From UPXZ01 sp964498765 (lineage in GTDB: Bacteria; Bacteroidota; Bacteroidia; Bacteroidales; Paludibacteraceae), in NCBI GenBank assembly GCA_964498765.1, contig CAZCIU010000003.1, forward strand, positions 1 through 64,000: a stretch of DNA of 64,000 nucleotides, read 5' to 3'. This document shows, one piece after another, positions 1 through 9,093 of the stretch. The position numbers and the translations under genes were made by a program. The notes beneath the pieces were generated by a model, which saw nothing but the letters and a program-made list of their open reading frames with translations, made no database searches and was not told where the DNA came from. Position 1 is the first letter of the stretch; each line of letters starts with the position of its first letter.

Positions 1-151
1 AATGTTTCGATTGCTTCGACAAACTTACATATTTTACAAATATAAATCATTTTCAATCTTTTTTGACACCCATAAACAAAAATATTCTACTATTTATCAC
101 ACGCTTCGTTTCTTATAAGTATTATTTTAAATATTTATTCACTCAATTAGA

Positions 152-186
152 ATAAAAAAGCGAAACAAAATTTAATTGTTCCGCTT
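152..186 (-). terminator. lipB terminator
   Basis: Read on the minus strand, an imperfect stem (arms 158-168 and 176-186, one central mismatch) is followed by a T-rich run. It lies just past the lipB stop. The remaining sequence 1-151 is AT-rich and I see no gene in it. Confidence 0.6.
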
Positions 187-213
187 ACTATTTAATAAAT
201 CACTTCATCGAAA

Positions 214-906
214 TTATTCCGCAAACACTTTTCTTATATAATCAACTAATTTCTCTTTTACCAATTCCATATCCGGCTGATAAGCAAGCTCTTTTTCAAG
301 AGAAGTCACGCCTTTATCAACAAAGCCACAGGGATTGATGTAAGTAAAATAGTCCAAGTTCGTCTGAATATTCAGCGCAAAACCGTGCATAGTTACAAAC
401 TTTGAACTGCGCACTCCGATAGCACAAATTTTTCTGCAGGTTGGTTTTCCCAAATCCAGCCAAACACCCGTAGCACCTTCCAATCGCGTACTTTCCACAC
501 CAAAATCAGCCAATAATCGAATGATTGCTTCTTCAATTAAATGAATATATTGCTTAAGCCCAATCTGAAAATTCTCTAAGTCAAAAATCGGATAACCAAC
601 GATTTGTCCCGGTCCGTGATAAGTTATATCGCCGCCTCTGTCTGTTTGAACAAAAGTTGCATTCTTAGCTTGTAATTGAATGAAATTCAAGAGTAAATTC
701 TGATTATCACCACTTCTGCCAAGCGTATAAACATGCGGATGCTCACAAAAAATCAATGTATTTTTAGTTCTTCTACCCTCTTTTTTATCCAGAATTGTTG
801 CCTGAAAAATCTCTTCTTGCTTCTTCCAAGCTTCGTTATATTCGGTCAATCCCCAGTCTGTGTAATCTATTTTTGTGTTGACTATTTTAGTTTCTGATGT
901 TTGCAT
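214..906 (-). CDS. lipB: Octanoyl-[acyl-carrier protein]:protein transferase LipB
   Basis: Transfers octanoyl groups from ACP to the lipoyl domains of 2-oxoacid dehydrogenases and GcvH, the first step of cytosolic lipoate assembly. The RGGDITYHGPGQ block, the KICAIG lysine region and the INPCG catalytic cysteine are all visible. The open frame extends to a TTG at 930, but the ATG at 906 is preferred because an AGGAAA ribosome site lies about 8 bases before it; this gives 230 residues, normal for the family. It follows mtgA by about 20 bases and probably shares its transcript. A terminator follows. Function is very secure. Confidence 0.95.
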   Translation of the reverse strand: MQTSETKIVNTKIDYTDWGLTEYNEAWKKQEEIFQATILDKKEGRRTKNTLIFCEHPHVYTLGRSGDNQNLLLNFIQLQAKNATFVQTDRGGDITYHGPGQIVGYPIFDLENFQIGLKQYIHLIEEAIIRLLADFGVESTRLEGATGVWLDLGKPTCRKICAIGVRSSKFVTMHGFALNIQTNLDYFTYINPCGFVDKGVTSLEKELAYQPDMELVKEKLVDYIRKVFAE

Positions 907-926
907 TGTTTGATTTCCTTTTATCT

Positions 927-1640
927 TCAATCTTTCTTAAATTTCACCGGTTCAATTTTTCCCATCAAACTGACAATTTGATTTTTTCTTCTGCTAATAT
1001 ACGAGGATGGTTTTCCCGGATTAAATTTCAGCGGATTTGGTAAGCAGACCGCAATCAATGCCGACTGAGATTTGCTCAAATTTTTGGCATCTTTGTCAAA
1101 GTAGTTTTGAGCGGCCGCCTGCACACCGTAAATCCCATCACCGGTTTCAATCACGTTCAGATAAACTTCCATAATCCGCTCTTTCGACCAGAAAAATTCT
1201 ATCAAAACGGTAAAATAAGCCTCCAAACCTTTTCGGAACCAAGAGCGTTTTGGCCAAAGGAAAACATTCTTGGCAGTTTGTTGCGAAATAGTACTTCCAC
1301 CGCGTACCCGCTTCCCTTTTTTGTTGTGCTCTATGGCTTTTTCTATGTCCTTAAACGAAAATCCATTGTGCTGCATAAACAGATTATCCTCAGACGCCAC
1401 CACAGCTTGTACCATATTGGGAGATATTTTTTTCAGCGGCGTCCAGTCTTTTCGCATTTTCGGTGATTTTCCATCAAAAACTTGCTCAACCACACGTATA
1501 AACATCAATGGCGTGTAGTAAATCGGAATAAATCGCGCTGCAATTACCCATAAAATACTGCTAACAAACAATATCAGCAGCAGTTTTACGATCCATTTTC
1601 TTAATCTGGAAAAAAACGAAGGTTTTGTTTTAGATGCCAT
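927..1640 (-). CDS. mtgA: Monofunctional biosynthetic peptidoglycan transglycosylase
   Basis: GT51 glycosyltransferase that polymerises lipid II into glycan strands without a transpeptidase domain. The protein has 237 residues: a basic N-terminus, one membrane anchor at about residues 17-36, then the GT51 domain with the ASEDNLFMQHNGF catalytic-glutamate motif and RGGSTISQQTAKN. It acts on the periplasmic face of the inner membrane. It begins 4 bases after the upstream epimerase gene ends and precedes lipB by about 20 bases, so the three genes form a compact minus-strand unit. Confidence 0.93.
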   Translation of the reverse strand: MASKTKPSFFSRLRKWIVKLLLILFVSSILWVIAARFIPIYYTPLMFIRVVEQVFDGKSPKMRKDWTPLKKISPNMVQAVVASEDNLFMQHNGFSFKDIEKAIEHNKKGKRVRGGSTISQQTAKNVFLWPKRSWFRKGLEAYFTVLIEFFWSKERIMEVYLNVIETGDGIYGVQAAAQNYFDKDAKNLSKSQSALIAVCLPNPLKFNPGKPSSYISRRKNQIVSLMGKIEPVKFKKD

Positions 1641-1644
1641 ATAG

Positions 1645-2523
1645 TTATTTCAAATTTTGAAAAGCTGATTCTACCGATGGAAATTTAAATTCAAATCCAT
1701 TTTTTCGCAAAACTTCAGATTGCACATTGCTGCTATCCAAAATTAACGACGCATCCACTCCAATAAAAAACGATGCTATTTTTAGTAACCAAGCCGGAGC
1801 TGGAATTCCTATAGGCATCCCAACAGATTTCCTGAGTTTATGCATAAATTCTTCGTTTAAAACCGGATTTGGAGATGCCACATTCACTATTTCTAAATTG
1901 GCTGCATTTTCTATTACAAACAAAATTATTCTGAAATAATCTTCCACATGAACCCAACTGATCACCTGATTTCCGTTTCCTTGCTTACCACCTAAACCGG
2001 TTTTTGTTAATAACTTCAAGCGTGAAAAAGCACCTCCGGAATTTCCCAGTACAACCGATGTTCTCAAAGCAATTTTCTTGGTTTCTTTCGTTTGGATTTT
2101 GAAAAATTCATCTTCCCATTTACTCACCACTTCAGCCAAAAAATCATTCGAAAAACGATTGGAATATTCATCCAAAACGTCATTACCAAAGGTATGTTCG
2201 TAAATCCCAATCGCACTGGCATTTATCCATATTGCAGGCGCAGATTTACTTTTCAAAACAGCAGAATTCAAAGCTCTTGTTGTTTCTATTCTGGAGCGTA
2301 AAATTTCCTGTTTGTTTTTTGCAGTAAAGCGAGAATTGATTGATTTGCCTGAAAGATTAATTAGCACATCCGTTTCATTTAATGCCTTAATCAAGGCATT
2401 TTCACTCCACGACACATCCTTACCGCTTCGGGAAATCGTCCGAACAGTATATTCAAGTTCTTCAAATCTTTCTTTCAGATACGATCCGATAAAACCACTA
2501 CCACCAGCAATAATAATTCTCAT
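1645..2523 (-). CDS. TIGR01777 family NAD(P)-binding epimerase (YfcH-like)
   Basis: Extended short-chain dehydrogenase of the TIGR01777/YfcH family, physiological substrate unknown. The N-terminal nucleotide site GGSGFIGSYL is clear, and the C-terminal part has the DUF1731-type tail. The open frame begins at 2544, but the ATG at 2523 puts the Rossmann strand (MRIIIAGG) directly at the start, and the promoter element at 2553-2560 would make the 2544 start almost leaderless. With the 2523 start the protein has 292 residues. It is probably cotranscribed with mtgA and lipB. The family call is firm; the reaction is unknown. Confidence 0.85.
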   Translation of the reverse strand: MRIIIAGGSGFIGSYLKERFEELEYTVRTISRSGKDVSWSENALIKALNETDVLINLSGKSINSRFTAKNKQEILRSRIETTRALNSAVLKSKSAPAIWINASAIGIYEHTFGNDVLDEYSNRFSNDFLAEVVSKWEDEFFKIQTKETKKIALRTSVVLGNSGGAFSRLKLLTKTGLGGKQGNGNQVISWVHVEDYFRIILFVIENAANLEIVNVASPNPVLNEEFMHKLRKSVGMPIGIPAPAWLLKIASFFIGVDASLILDSSNVQSEVLRKNGFEFKFPSVESAFQNLK

Positions 2524-2552
2524 AAAGATGCTTATTTTGTACAATTCAAATA

Positions 2553-2560
2553 CAAAGATA
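2553..2560 (-). promoter_or_regulatory. Bacteroidota -7 promoter element for the epimerase-mtgA-lipB unit
   Basis: Reads TATCTTTG on the minus strand, a perfect match to the TAnnTTTG consensus, about 30 bases before the preferred start at 2523. No convincing -33 box was seen. Confidence 0.6.
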
Positions 2561-2837
2561 CGAAAAATACAGCATTTTTAGAATGTGATAAAAACTTGAA
2601 AAAGCATGTAAACACATTTTTAACTAAAGCATACCCAAAAGAAATAGGACAAAATGATTTTTGTATTTGCTTTTTTAGTAATTTTGCAGGAAACATTTTG
2701 AAAATAGCCGTTTTTTGAGCGAAAAATATCAGTGAAACACTGAAATACAACAAATTAACGATGCATTTATTTAATCAAAGATTAAACTTTTTGATTAAAA
2801 GTGTTTTTGAAGATACCTAACCTAAACTATATTTTTT

Positions 2838-3359
2838 ATGAAAACCTTATTACACATCACAATTGACTGGAATACAATCATTGAAAATGCGATTTCAATC
2901 ATCATTTTGATTGCTGCCGTACTGATTGTCGTGGCAATAGTCAATTATTTATGGAAAAAGCAACACACGTATGTAAAAAAACAAGAAGCTTACACAGCAT
3001 TTATTCCCCAACTTTTAGACTTTAGTGCGAAAGCAATTAATCTGATTGAGCAAGTTGGCACGAAAAAGTATTTCGAAGCAGAAGAAAAATTCAACTATTT
3101 CTATTCCGAAGAATTCACCCGAATAATGTCGAATTACGTGCATTATTTTGGAAGCAGAAAGCTGATGGACATTCGAAAAATTTTCCGAATTGTGACCGTG
3201 GAAACAACCAGCAGAAGTGATAAATCAATTGAACAAATCAGAGAAGAAATTGAAGAATTGGAACATCGAATTGCCGGAATTGATTTTAAGTCGATACAAA
3301 AAGAGAGATGGAGTCCGAATTCCAAAAAGGTTGAAGATAAAAATTTTATAAACGAATAA
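2838..3359 (+). CDS. Small single-pass membrane protein, unknown function
   Basis: 173 residues. A hydrophobic segment at about residues 14-36 (rich in Ile, Ala and Val) is followed by a charged, mostly helical cytoplasmic-looking domain with a Glu-rich stretch near residues 135-150. I recognise no family. It stands alone between an oppositely oriented epimerase unit and a convergent editing protein, with its own terminator. The 293-base region before it holds a TAATTTTG element at 2679-2686 and small inverted repeats, so the leader may be long. Confidence 0.7.
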   Translation: MKTLLHITIDWNTIIENAISIIILIAAVLIVVAIVNYLWKKQHTYVKKQEAYTAFIPQLLDFSAKAINLIEQVGTKKYFEAEEKFNYFYSEEFTRIMSNYVHYFGSRKLMDIRKIFRIVTVETTSRSDKSIEQIREEIEELEHRIAGIDFKSIQKERWSPNSKKVEDKNFINE

Positions 3360-3370
3360 TAAATCACACA

Positions 3371-3405
3371 AAAAGACCTTTAGAAACTTTTTCTAAAGGT
3401 CTTTT
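3371..3405. terminator. Bidirectional terminator
   Basis: A perfect 16-base stem (3371-3386 with 3390-3405), loop CTT, with A and T runs on both sides. It serves the membrane protein on the plus strand and the AlaX-like gene on the minus strand. Confidence 0.9.
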
Positions 3406-3427
3406 TAAATTTTAAGTTTCTCTGAAT

Positions 3428-3898
3428 TTAATAGGGAGAATTATCTAATTTGAAGCGAATTCTCAATTTTCCATCATTGTAATCATGACTAATTATGCGA
3501 AAATCACCAATTTCAGATGTGTTTTTCACATGCGAGCCGATGCAAGCACAAACATCATAATCGCCAACAGTAATCAGCCTCAAAGTATCGCTAACATTGT
3601 CCGGAAGTTTGCTCAAATCCACTCCTGCCGGGATATTTTCCTTTGTAACAAATTGCTCGGCAACATCTAAATTTCTTTTAATTTGAAAATTTACCGCGTC
3701 TTCAATTTCTTTTATCACCTCCTCACTGGGCTCTGAAGCCAAAAAATAATCACACTTACTTTTCTTGCGTTCAATATGACTGGATTTCGATCTGTCACAA
3801 CCAAACATTCTTACCATCGTCTGATTTAAAATATGCTCTGCAGTATGCATAGGACTGTGGTAATCTTTCTTTGCTTCGTTTAAAATTGGTTCTTCCAT
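3428..3898 (-). CDS. AlaX-type alanyl-tRNA editing domain protein
   Basis: 156-residue stand-alone homologue of the second additional domain of threonyl/alanyl-tRNA synthetases, which deacylates mischarged tRNA. The zinc-binding pattern is visible: HTAEH (HxxxH) near residue 18 and a CIGSHV (CxxxH) near residue 118. Because the HxxxH is complete, hydrolytic activity is plausible; a Ser/Gly-tRNA(Ala) substrate is inferred from the family only. It ends at a shared terminator. Confidence 0.8.
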   Translation of the reverse strand: MEEPILNEAKKDYHSPMHTAEHILNQTMVRMFGCDRSKSSHIERKKSKCDYFLASEPSEEVIKEIEDAVNFQIKRNLDVAEQFVTKENIPAGVDLSKLPDNVSDTLRLITVGDYDVCACIGSHVKNTSEIGDFRIISHDYNDGKLRIRFKLDNSPY

Positions 3899-4028
3899 CT
3901 TGAAAAATGTTTGTTATTGCTTATTCTTTATAAAGTAAAACGGCGTAAAATCAGTATTGTTTCGTATTTTCTCAAAAAATATCCGAAAAGATAAAATCAA
4001 TTCGGATATTTACTTTTGTAAGTATTAT

Positions 4029-6041
4029 CTATTTTTGCTTTTTCAGCACAAAGGCCGAACAAGCCGGAATATACAGTTTCAGCCACTCTTTGCCGTAAGT
4101 GCCATCTTCAGCGGCTTGTGTGAAATGCTCAATGTTTTCATCAATAAATCCATTTCCTCCAAAACGCAGACTATCCGAGTTTAGCACGACTTTATAACTG
4201 CCTGCATCTGCCAAAATTCCATAATCGCTGAAAGATTGATTGATGTTGAAATTAAACACAAACACCAAATCATTTCGTTGATATGCTAGCACTTGGTCGC
4301 CTTCTTTATCCCAAATTTTATTGATTGGAGTTTCGTTAAAGGCTTTCACCGAGTGAATTAATTCCAGCATGGCTTTGTCGAATTCGCCCAAACCATGATA
4401 CAGATACTCTTCATTATCAACCAATTCCCATTGGCGACGAGCATATTTGTACGACCAGCCGTTTCCTTCTCTCGGGAAATCAATCCACTCGGGATGTCCA
4501 AATTCATTTCCCATAAAGTTAAGATATGCACCGTTGATGGTTGTGGCAGTAATCAGTCGTATCATTTTGTGAAGCGCCACTCCGCGACTAACCAATAAAG
4601 TTTCATCGCCGCGCTTCATGTGCCAATACATATCGGCATCTATCAGTCTGAAAATGATGGTTTTATCACCAACCAATGCTTGGTCGTGACTTTCGGCATA
4701 ACTAACCGTTTTTTCGTCGGCACGTCTGTTGGTCAATTCCCAATAAATATGTCCAACTTTCCAGTCTTCCAGTTTAATTTCTTTGATGTATTTGATCCAA
4801 AAATCAGGAATTCCCATCGCCATTCGGTAGGTGAAACCAATTCCGCCATCATTCACTTTGGCTGCCAATCCCGGCATTCCGCTCACTTCTTCAGCTATGG
4901 TAATTGCATTCGGATTGACTTGCTGAATCATTTTATTAGCCAATGTGAGATAACAAATCGCATCGCCATCCTGGTTGAGATTGTAATAATCGGCATAACT
5001 GCTAAAATCCTCACCCAAACCGTGGCTGCGATACAGCATGGAAGTCACTCCATCAAATCGGAAACCGTCAAATTTATATTCATCCATCCAAAACTTGCAA
5101 TTTGACAATAAGAAATGCAGCACGGATGGTTTGCTATAATCAAAACAAAGCGAATCCCACGCCGGATGTTCTCTTCTGTCGCCACCGTGGAAATATTGAT
5201 ACGGCGTTCCATCAAATCGTCCGAGACCTTCTACTTCATTTTTAACTGCGTGAGAATGTACAATATCCATAATTACTGCTACGCCCATTTCGTGTGCTTG
5301 GTCAATCAATCTTTTGAGTTCTTCGGGTGTTCCAAATCGCGAGGAAGCTGCAAAAAAGCTGGAAACATGATAACCAAATGAACCGTAATATGGATGCTCC
5401 TGAATAGCCATTATCTGAATGCAATTATAGCCATCCGCCACAATTCGAGGCAACACAGTGCGTCTGAACTCATCATAACTGGAAACTTTTTCCTCTGAAC
5501 TCGACATCCCGATATGGCATTCATAAATCAACAAAGGCTTTGTGTCCGGCACAAAATTTTCCACTTGAAATCGATATTTTACTTCCAGTTCCCAGACTTG
5601 CGCACTGAAAATTTTGGTATTATCATCCTGTATTACTCTTCTTGTCCAAGCCGGAATTCGCTCACCGGCACCACCTTCCCACTCTATCCAAAGCTTATAT
5701 AACTGTTGATGTTTGAGCTGATCTTCTTTCAAGAAAATTTCCCAAATTCCCTCCTCTTTTCGAGTAAGTTTGTACTCCGGAATTTTTTCCCAATTATTAA
5801 AATCACCAATCATGTAAATGGCTGAAGCATTGGGTGCCCATTCACGAAAAACCCAACCTTCCGGCACGTGATGCAGCCCGAAATATAGGTATCCCGTAGC
5901 AAATTCCGATAGACTTTTTTTGCCTCCAGTCAGTTGTTTTTCAACTGAAAGAAAATAATCGTATCTACCTTGAATTGCGTCTGCAAAAGGCTCCAGATAA
6001 GTATCTGATTTAATAATTGGGAGAACTGATTTATTTTTCAT
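4029..6041 (-). CDS. glgB: 1,4-alpha-glucan branching enzyme (eukaryotic-type GlgB, GH13)
   Basis: Introduces alpha-1,6 branches into glycogen. The 670 residues contain an N-terminal CBM48 module (REWAPNASAIYMIGDFNNW, about residues 65-85), a GH13 barrel and an all-beta C-terminal domain. The nucleophile aspartate is in DGFRFDGVTSMLY, the acid/base glutamate in TIAEEVSGMPG, and the transition-state stabiliser in AESHDQALVGDKT. Overall sequence resembles the plant/animal GH13_8 branch common in Bacteroidales rather than E. coli GlgB. It is monocistronic in appearance; no glycogen synthase is nearby. Confidence 0.92.
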   Translation of the reverse strand: MKNKSVLPIIKSDTYLEPFADAIQGRYDYFLSVEKQLTGGKKSLSEFATGYLYFGLHHVPEGWVFREWAPNASAIYMIGDFNNWEKIPEYKLTRKEEGIWEIFLKEDQLKHQQLYKLWIEWEGGAGERIPAWTRRVIQDDNTKIFSAQVWELEVKYRFQVENFVPDTKPLLIYECHIGMSSSEEKVSSYDEFRRTVLPRIVADGYNCIQIMAIQEHPYYGSFGYHVSSFFAASSRFGTPEELKRLIDQAHEMGVAVIMDIVHSHAVKNEVEGLGRFDGTPYQYFHGGDRREHPAWDSLCFDYSKPSVLHFLLSNCKFWMDEYKFDGFRFDGVTSMLYRSHGLGEDFSSYADYYNLNQDGDAICYLTLANKMIQQVNPNAITIAEEVSGMPGLAAKVNDGGIGFTYRMAMGIPDFWIKYIKEIKLEDWKVGHIYWELTNRRADEKTVSYAESHDQALVGDKTIIFRLIDADMYWHMKRGDETLLVSRGVALHKMIRLITATTINGAYLNFMGNEFGHPEWIDFPREGNGWSYKYARRQWELVDNEEYLYHGLGEFDKAMLELIHSVKAFNETPINKIWDKEGDQVLAYQRNDLVFVFNFNINQSFSDYGILADAGSYKVVLNSDSLRFGGNGFIDENIEHFTQAAEDGTYGKEWLKLYIPACSAFVLKKQK

Positions 6042-6089
6042 GTGTTTATTTTTTACAAAAAACCAATCTATATAATCTTATTTTAACTT

Positions 6090-6758
6090 CTATAATTCAT
6101 CAACCGTAAAGTTCAAAAACTCATTCATCGGATAGGCGATTTTTGCCAATTTTCCGAGAAAATCGATAAAATCCGGTTTCAAAACATCCTCATTTGTCAA
6201 ATCATGTGTGACAAGATAATGCTTTAATTTAAGAATTTCCGGGTCTGAAAAATCCTTTGGAAATCCGGCAGGCAAACTTTTCAATTTATCTTCCTGATAA
6301 AATGAATTGCCATAATATTTCTTAAACTCAGCCTTGTTTCTGATTTCGTTAAATTCTTCGATATTATCAAAAATGCTTTGTCGTAATGCTTTCAAAACTG
6401 TCGGCTCCGGGCTCCAAATTCCTGCACTGAAAAAACATCCATCCACCGGATCAATGTGCAGATAATAACCGCCACGCTGACTTTTTCGGCCTCCAGGAAA
6501 TGCAATATACGCACCAAAATGAGTTTTATAAGGCGTTTTATAGTGCGAAAATCGAATATCTCTGTAAATTCTGAAAACACATTCTTTGGAAGAAACATTC
6601 AAAATCGGCTTATCAACTTCACCTATTTTTAGAATTAGAGCATCGACTATTTTGTCAAAACTCTTCTTCGCTGACTCGTATTCGGCTTTGTTTTCATTAA
6701 ACCATTCCCGATTATTATTGGCTTTTAATTTCCGTAAAAATTCTAATATCTCATTCAT
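6090..6758 (-). CDS. DUF2461 domain protein (TIGR02453 family)
   Basis: 222 residues, full length for the family. Typical motifs are FLRKLKANNNREWFNENK at the N-terminus, VFRIYRDIRFSHYKTPYKTHFGAY in the middle and GGYYLHIDP. The molecular role of the family is not established. The gene precedes glgB by 48 bases on the same strand; whether they share a transcript cannot be decided from sequence. Confidence 0.82.
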   Translation of the reverse strand: MNEILEFLRKLKANNNREWFNENKAEYESAKKSFDKIVDALILKIGEVDKPILNVSSKECVFRIYRDIRFSHYKTPYKTHFGAYIAFPGGRKSQRGGYYLHIDPVDGCFFSAGIWSPEPTVLKALRQSIFDNIEEFNEIRNKAEFKKYYGNSFYQEDKLKSLPAGFPKDFSDPEILKLKHYLVTHDLTNEDVLKPDFIDFLGKLAKIAYPMNEFLNFTVDEL

Positions 6759-6960
6759 ACAAAGATGTTTATCGCTTAAATTTAGTTTACTTGTATAGTG
6801 CGAATTTTACAATGTTTTGATTATCAATTAACAATTCAAAACTGCATTTATTCAAATAAATATTAAAAATAATTAAGCACAAATATAACCTAAAAATTAG
6901 AATAAAAACTGCTAAAGAACATATTTTTTCACATTTTCGGTCAGTTTGGAGAAAATTGAT

Positions 6961-6968
6961 TAATTTTG
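6961..6968 (+). promoter_or_regulatory. -7 promoter element for pheS
   Basis: TAATTTTG fits TAnnTTTG and lies about 69 bases before the pheS ATG. It is in the 278-base divergent gap between pheS and the DUF2461 gene, where I see nothing else definite. Confidence 0.5.
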
Positions 6969-7036
6969 TAAATTCTTTTTCTACGTATAGAAAAATGAAG
7001 TATCTCAATTCCAGACAAATAACAAATTTGATATAG

Positions 7037-8056
7037 ATGAAGAATAAAATTAAACAATTAGCTGACACAATCAGTGGTTTGCAAGCTGGTTCATTAGAAG
7101 AATTGGAAGCGCTGAGAATTAAGTATTTAAGCAAAAAAGGCGAAATTTCGCTGCTTTTCAATGATTTCAGAAATGTAGCTAATGAGGAAAAACGTGAAGT
7201 TGGTCAGTTGCTTAACGAACTGAAAAATTTAGCTCAGGATAAAATTAACGGATTGAAAGAAACACTTTCAGCCGCCGGTAAATCTACCGAAAAAAGTGAT
7301 TTGACACGCACGGCCGAACCTATAAAATTAGGAACCCGCCATCCGCTTAACTTAGTAAAGCAAGAAATTGCCGATATTTTTTCAAGAATCGGTTTTACTA
7401 TTGCTGAAGGTCCTGAAATTGAGGATGATTGGCATGTTTTCGGTGCATTAAATTTTCCACCGGAACACCCGGCGCGTGATATGCAAGATACGTTTTTTAT
7501 TGAAAAAAATCCGGATATTCTGCTTCGTACGCACACTTCTTCTGTGCAAACTCGCATCATGAATACGCAAAAACCGCCTATTCGGATGATATTCCCTGGA
7601 CGAGTATATAGAAACGAAGCTATTTCCTATCGTGCGCACTGTTTTTTCCATCAGGTAGAAGGACTTTATATCGATAAGGACGTGTCATTTGCAGATTTGA
7701 AGCAAGCACTCCTCTATTTCGCTAAAGAAATGTTTGGTGAAAGCACACAAATTCGCCTTCGTCCATCGTATTTCCCATTTACTGAGCCAAGTGCCGAAAT
7801 GGATATTTCATGTAATCTTTGTGGTGGAAAAGGTTGTCCGTTCTGCAAACACACCGGTTGGGTAGAAATTCTAGGTTGTGGAATGGTAGATCCAAACGTA
7901 CTGAAAAACTGTGGAATTGATCCCGAAGTTTATTCAGGATATGCCTTTGGAATGGGTGTAGAGCGAATTACCAACTTGAAATACCAAGTAAAAGATTTGC
8001 GCTTATTCTCCGAAAACGACGTTCGTTTCTTAGAAGAATTTAAAAGCGCATACTAG
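7037..8056 (+). CDS. pheS: Phenylalanine--tRNA ligase alpha subunit
   Basis: Catalytic subunit of the heterotetrameric PheRS. Its 339 residues comprise an N-terminal coiled coil (about 1-90) and a class II aminoacyl-tRNA synthetase core: motif 2 (FPGRVYRNEAISYRAHCFFHQVEGL), the FTEPSAEMD substrate-binding segment and motif 3 (GMGVERITNLKY). pheT is not adjacent, which is common in Bacteroidota. A terminator follows directly. A 13-codon ORF at 6995-7036 ends at the base before this ATG but holds no Phe codons. Confidence 0.97.
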   Translation: MKNKIKQLADTISGLQAGSLEELEALRIKYLSKKGEISLLFNDFRNVANEEKREVGQLLNELKNLAQDKINGLKETLSAAGKSTEKSDLTRTAEPIKLGTRHPLNLVKQEIADIFSRIGFTIAEGPEIEDDWHVFGALNFPPEHPARDMQDTFFIEKNPDILLRTHTSSVQTRIMNTQKPPIRMIFPGRVYRNEAISYRAHCFFHQVEGLYIDKDVSFADLKQALLYFAKEMFGESTQIRLRPSYFPFTEPSAEMDISCNLCGGKGCPFCKHTGWVEILGCGMVDPNVLKNCGIDPEVYSGYAFGMGVERITNLKYQVKDLRLFSENDVRFLEEFKSAY

Positions 8057-8067
8057 ATATTTATTTG

Positions 8068-8112
8068 AATGAGAGTCTGATTAAAATTTAATTAATCGGC
8101 TCTCATTTTTTA
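8068..8112 (+). terminator. pheS terminator
   Basis: A long, slightly imperfect stem (8068-8084 with 8091-8107) is followed by a T-rich tail, 11 bases after the pheS stop. Confidence 0.8.
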
Positions 8113-8149
8113 TTTTTCCTAAATTAATTATCAACTATAATTCTTATTT

Positions 8150-9022
8150 ATGAAAAAGTTAAGTTTGCTGATTATCAGCCTTTTAATCTGTTTAGTTTCT
8201 CTCCAGGCACAAGATACAATCGTGCTTCACAACGGTTCTAAAATCATTTCAAAAGTCATGGAAATCAAATCCACAGGGATAAAATACAAACTTTATCCTG
8301 ATGCTGATGAAGTGGAATATGATTTACAAAAGAACCAAATCGAAAAAATTCATTTCAGAAGTGGCAAAATCTTAAACAACAAGGAAATTTTTCAGCTTGA
8401 CAGCATTGCTGAGCCGGAATATATCAATGATATTCCTGTAGGAGAAGAAATTTTAATGGAAGATACAAGTGATTTTGCTACTGAATATTCGACTGAAATA
8501 AATGATTTTCCAATGGAATTGAGTTATAAAGAGAAGTTTAATATTTACCATCCATCCTCCTATCGCAGTCAACGTAACGACCCGTACATTCCTGCCCTAG
8601 CTGGTATTGCCTCATATTTTATTCCCGGTTTGGGTCAGATTTATTCCGGCGAAACCGGCAGAGGATTTGCATTTATGGGTGGAGCTTTTGGGAGCTACAT
8701 GGTTGCTAGTGCCGGTATTATGATTTCGGCATTAAATGCACCAAATTTGCATGAAACTCAATTTGATTCGTATTATACAAATGGAAACAGGTTTTGGCAA
8801 ATTACAGGTGCTGGATTAGCAACAGCAGGAATTACTGCTGCACTTGGAATTCATATCTGGAACGTTGTGGATGCGGTGCAAGTTGCAAAAGTAAATAATA
8901 TGTATTTTCAGGATAAAAGAAAAAATCAGCTAAGCCTGCAAGTTAAACCATTTATTGGGACGAACTCTAACTTACCACAAAACAACAAGCATGCAGGATT
9001 GACATTTAGTTTGACATTCTAA
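8150..9022 (+). CDS. Secreted/membrane protein with DUF5683-like C-terminal region
   Basis: 290 residues. An N-terminal signal peptide ends at about LQA-Q (residue 20). Residues 21-75 form a small beta domain (DTIVLHNGSKIISKVMEI) typical of Bacteroidales envelope proteins. Two to three hydrophobic segments between about 145 and 245 include PGLGQIYSGETGRGFAFMGG, the glycine-rich pattern of DUF5683/TM2-type proteins. Function unknown; an inner- or outer-membrane location is likely. It stands alone between two terminators. Confidence 0.75.
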   Translation: MKKLSLLIISLLICLVSLQAQDTIVLHNGSKIISKVMEIKSTGIKYKLYPDADEVEYDLQKNQIEKIHFRSGKILNNKEIFQLDSIAEPEYINDIPVGEEILMEDTSDFATEYSTEINDFPMELSYKEKFNIYHPSSYRSQRNDPYIPALAGIASYFIPGLGQIYSGETGRGFAFMGGAFGSYMVASAGIMISALNAPNLHETQFDSYYTNGNRFWQITGAGLATAGITAALGIHIWNVVDAVQVAKVNNMYFQDKRKNQLSLQVKPFIGTNSNLPQNNKHAGLTFSLTF

Positions 9023-9043
9023 TTCTAAAAAATTTTCGCATAA

Positions 9044-9069
9044 AAAAAGCCACAGATTTGTGGCTTTTT
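9044..9069. terminator. Bidirectional terminator
   Basis: Arms 9044-9054 and 9059-9069 are perfectly complementary around a GATT loop and flanked by A and T runs. It separates two convergent genes. Confidence 0.88.
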
Positions 9070-9093
9070 CTATATCTAAATGTGTGTTTTTTA

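Noticed and set aside
4620..5105. 161-residue plus-strand ORF inside glgB.
   Set aside because: It lies opposite the conserved GH13 catalytic barrel and has no recognisable domain.
6995..7036. 13-codon ORF ending at the base before the pheS ATG, considered as a Phe attenuator leader.
   Set aside because: It has no Phe codons and no terminator between it and pheS. Adjacent stop and start could permit coupling, but this is easily chance in AT-rich DNA.
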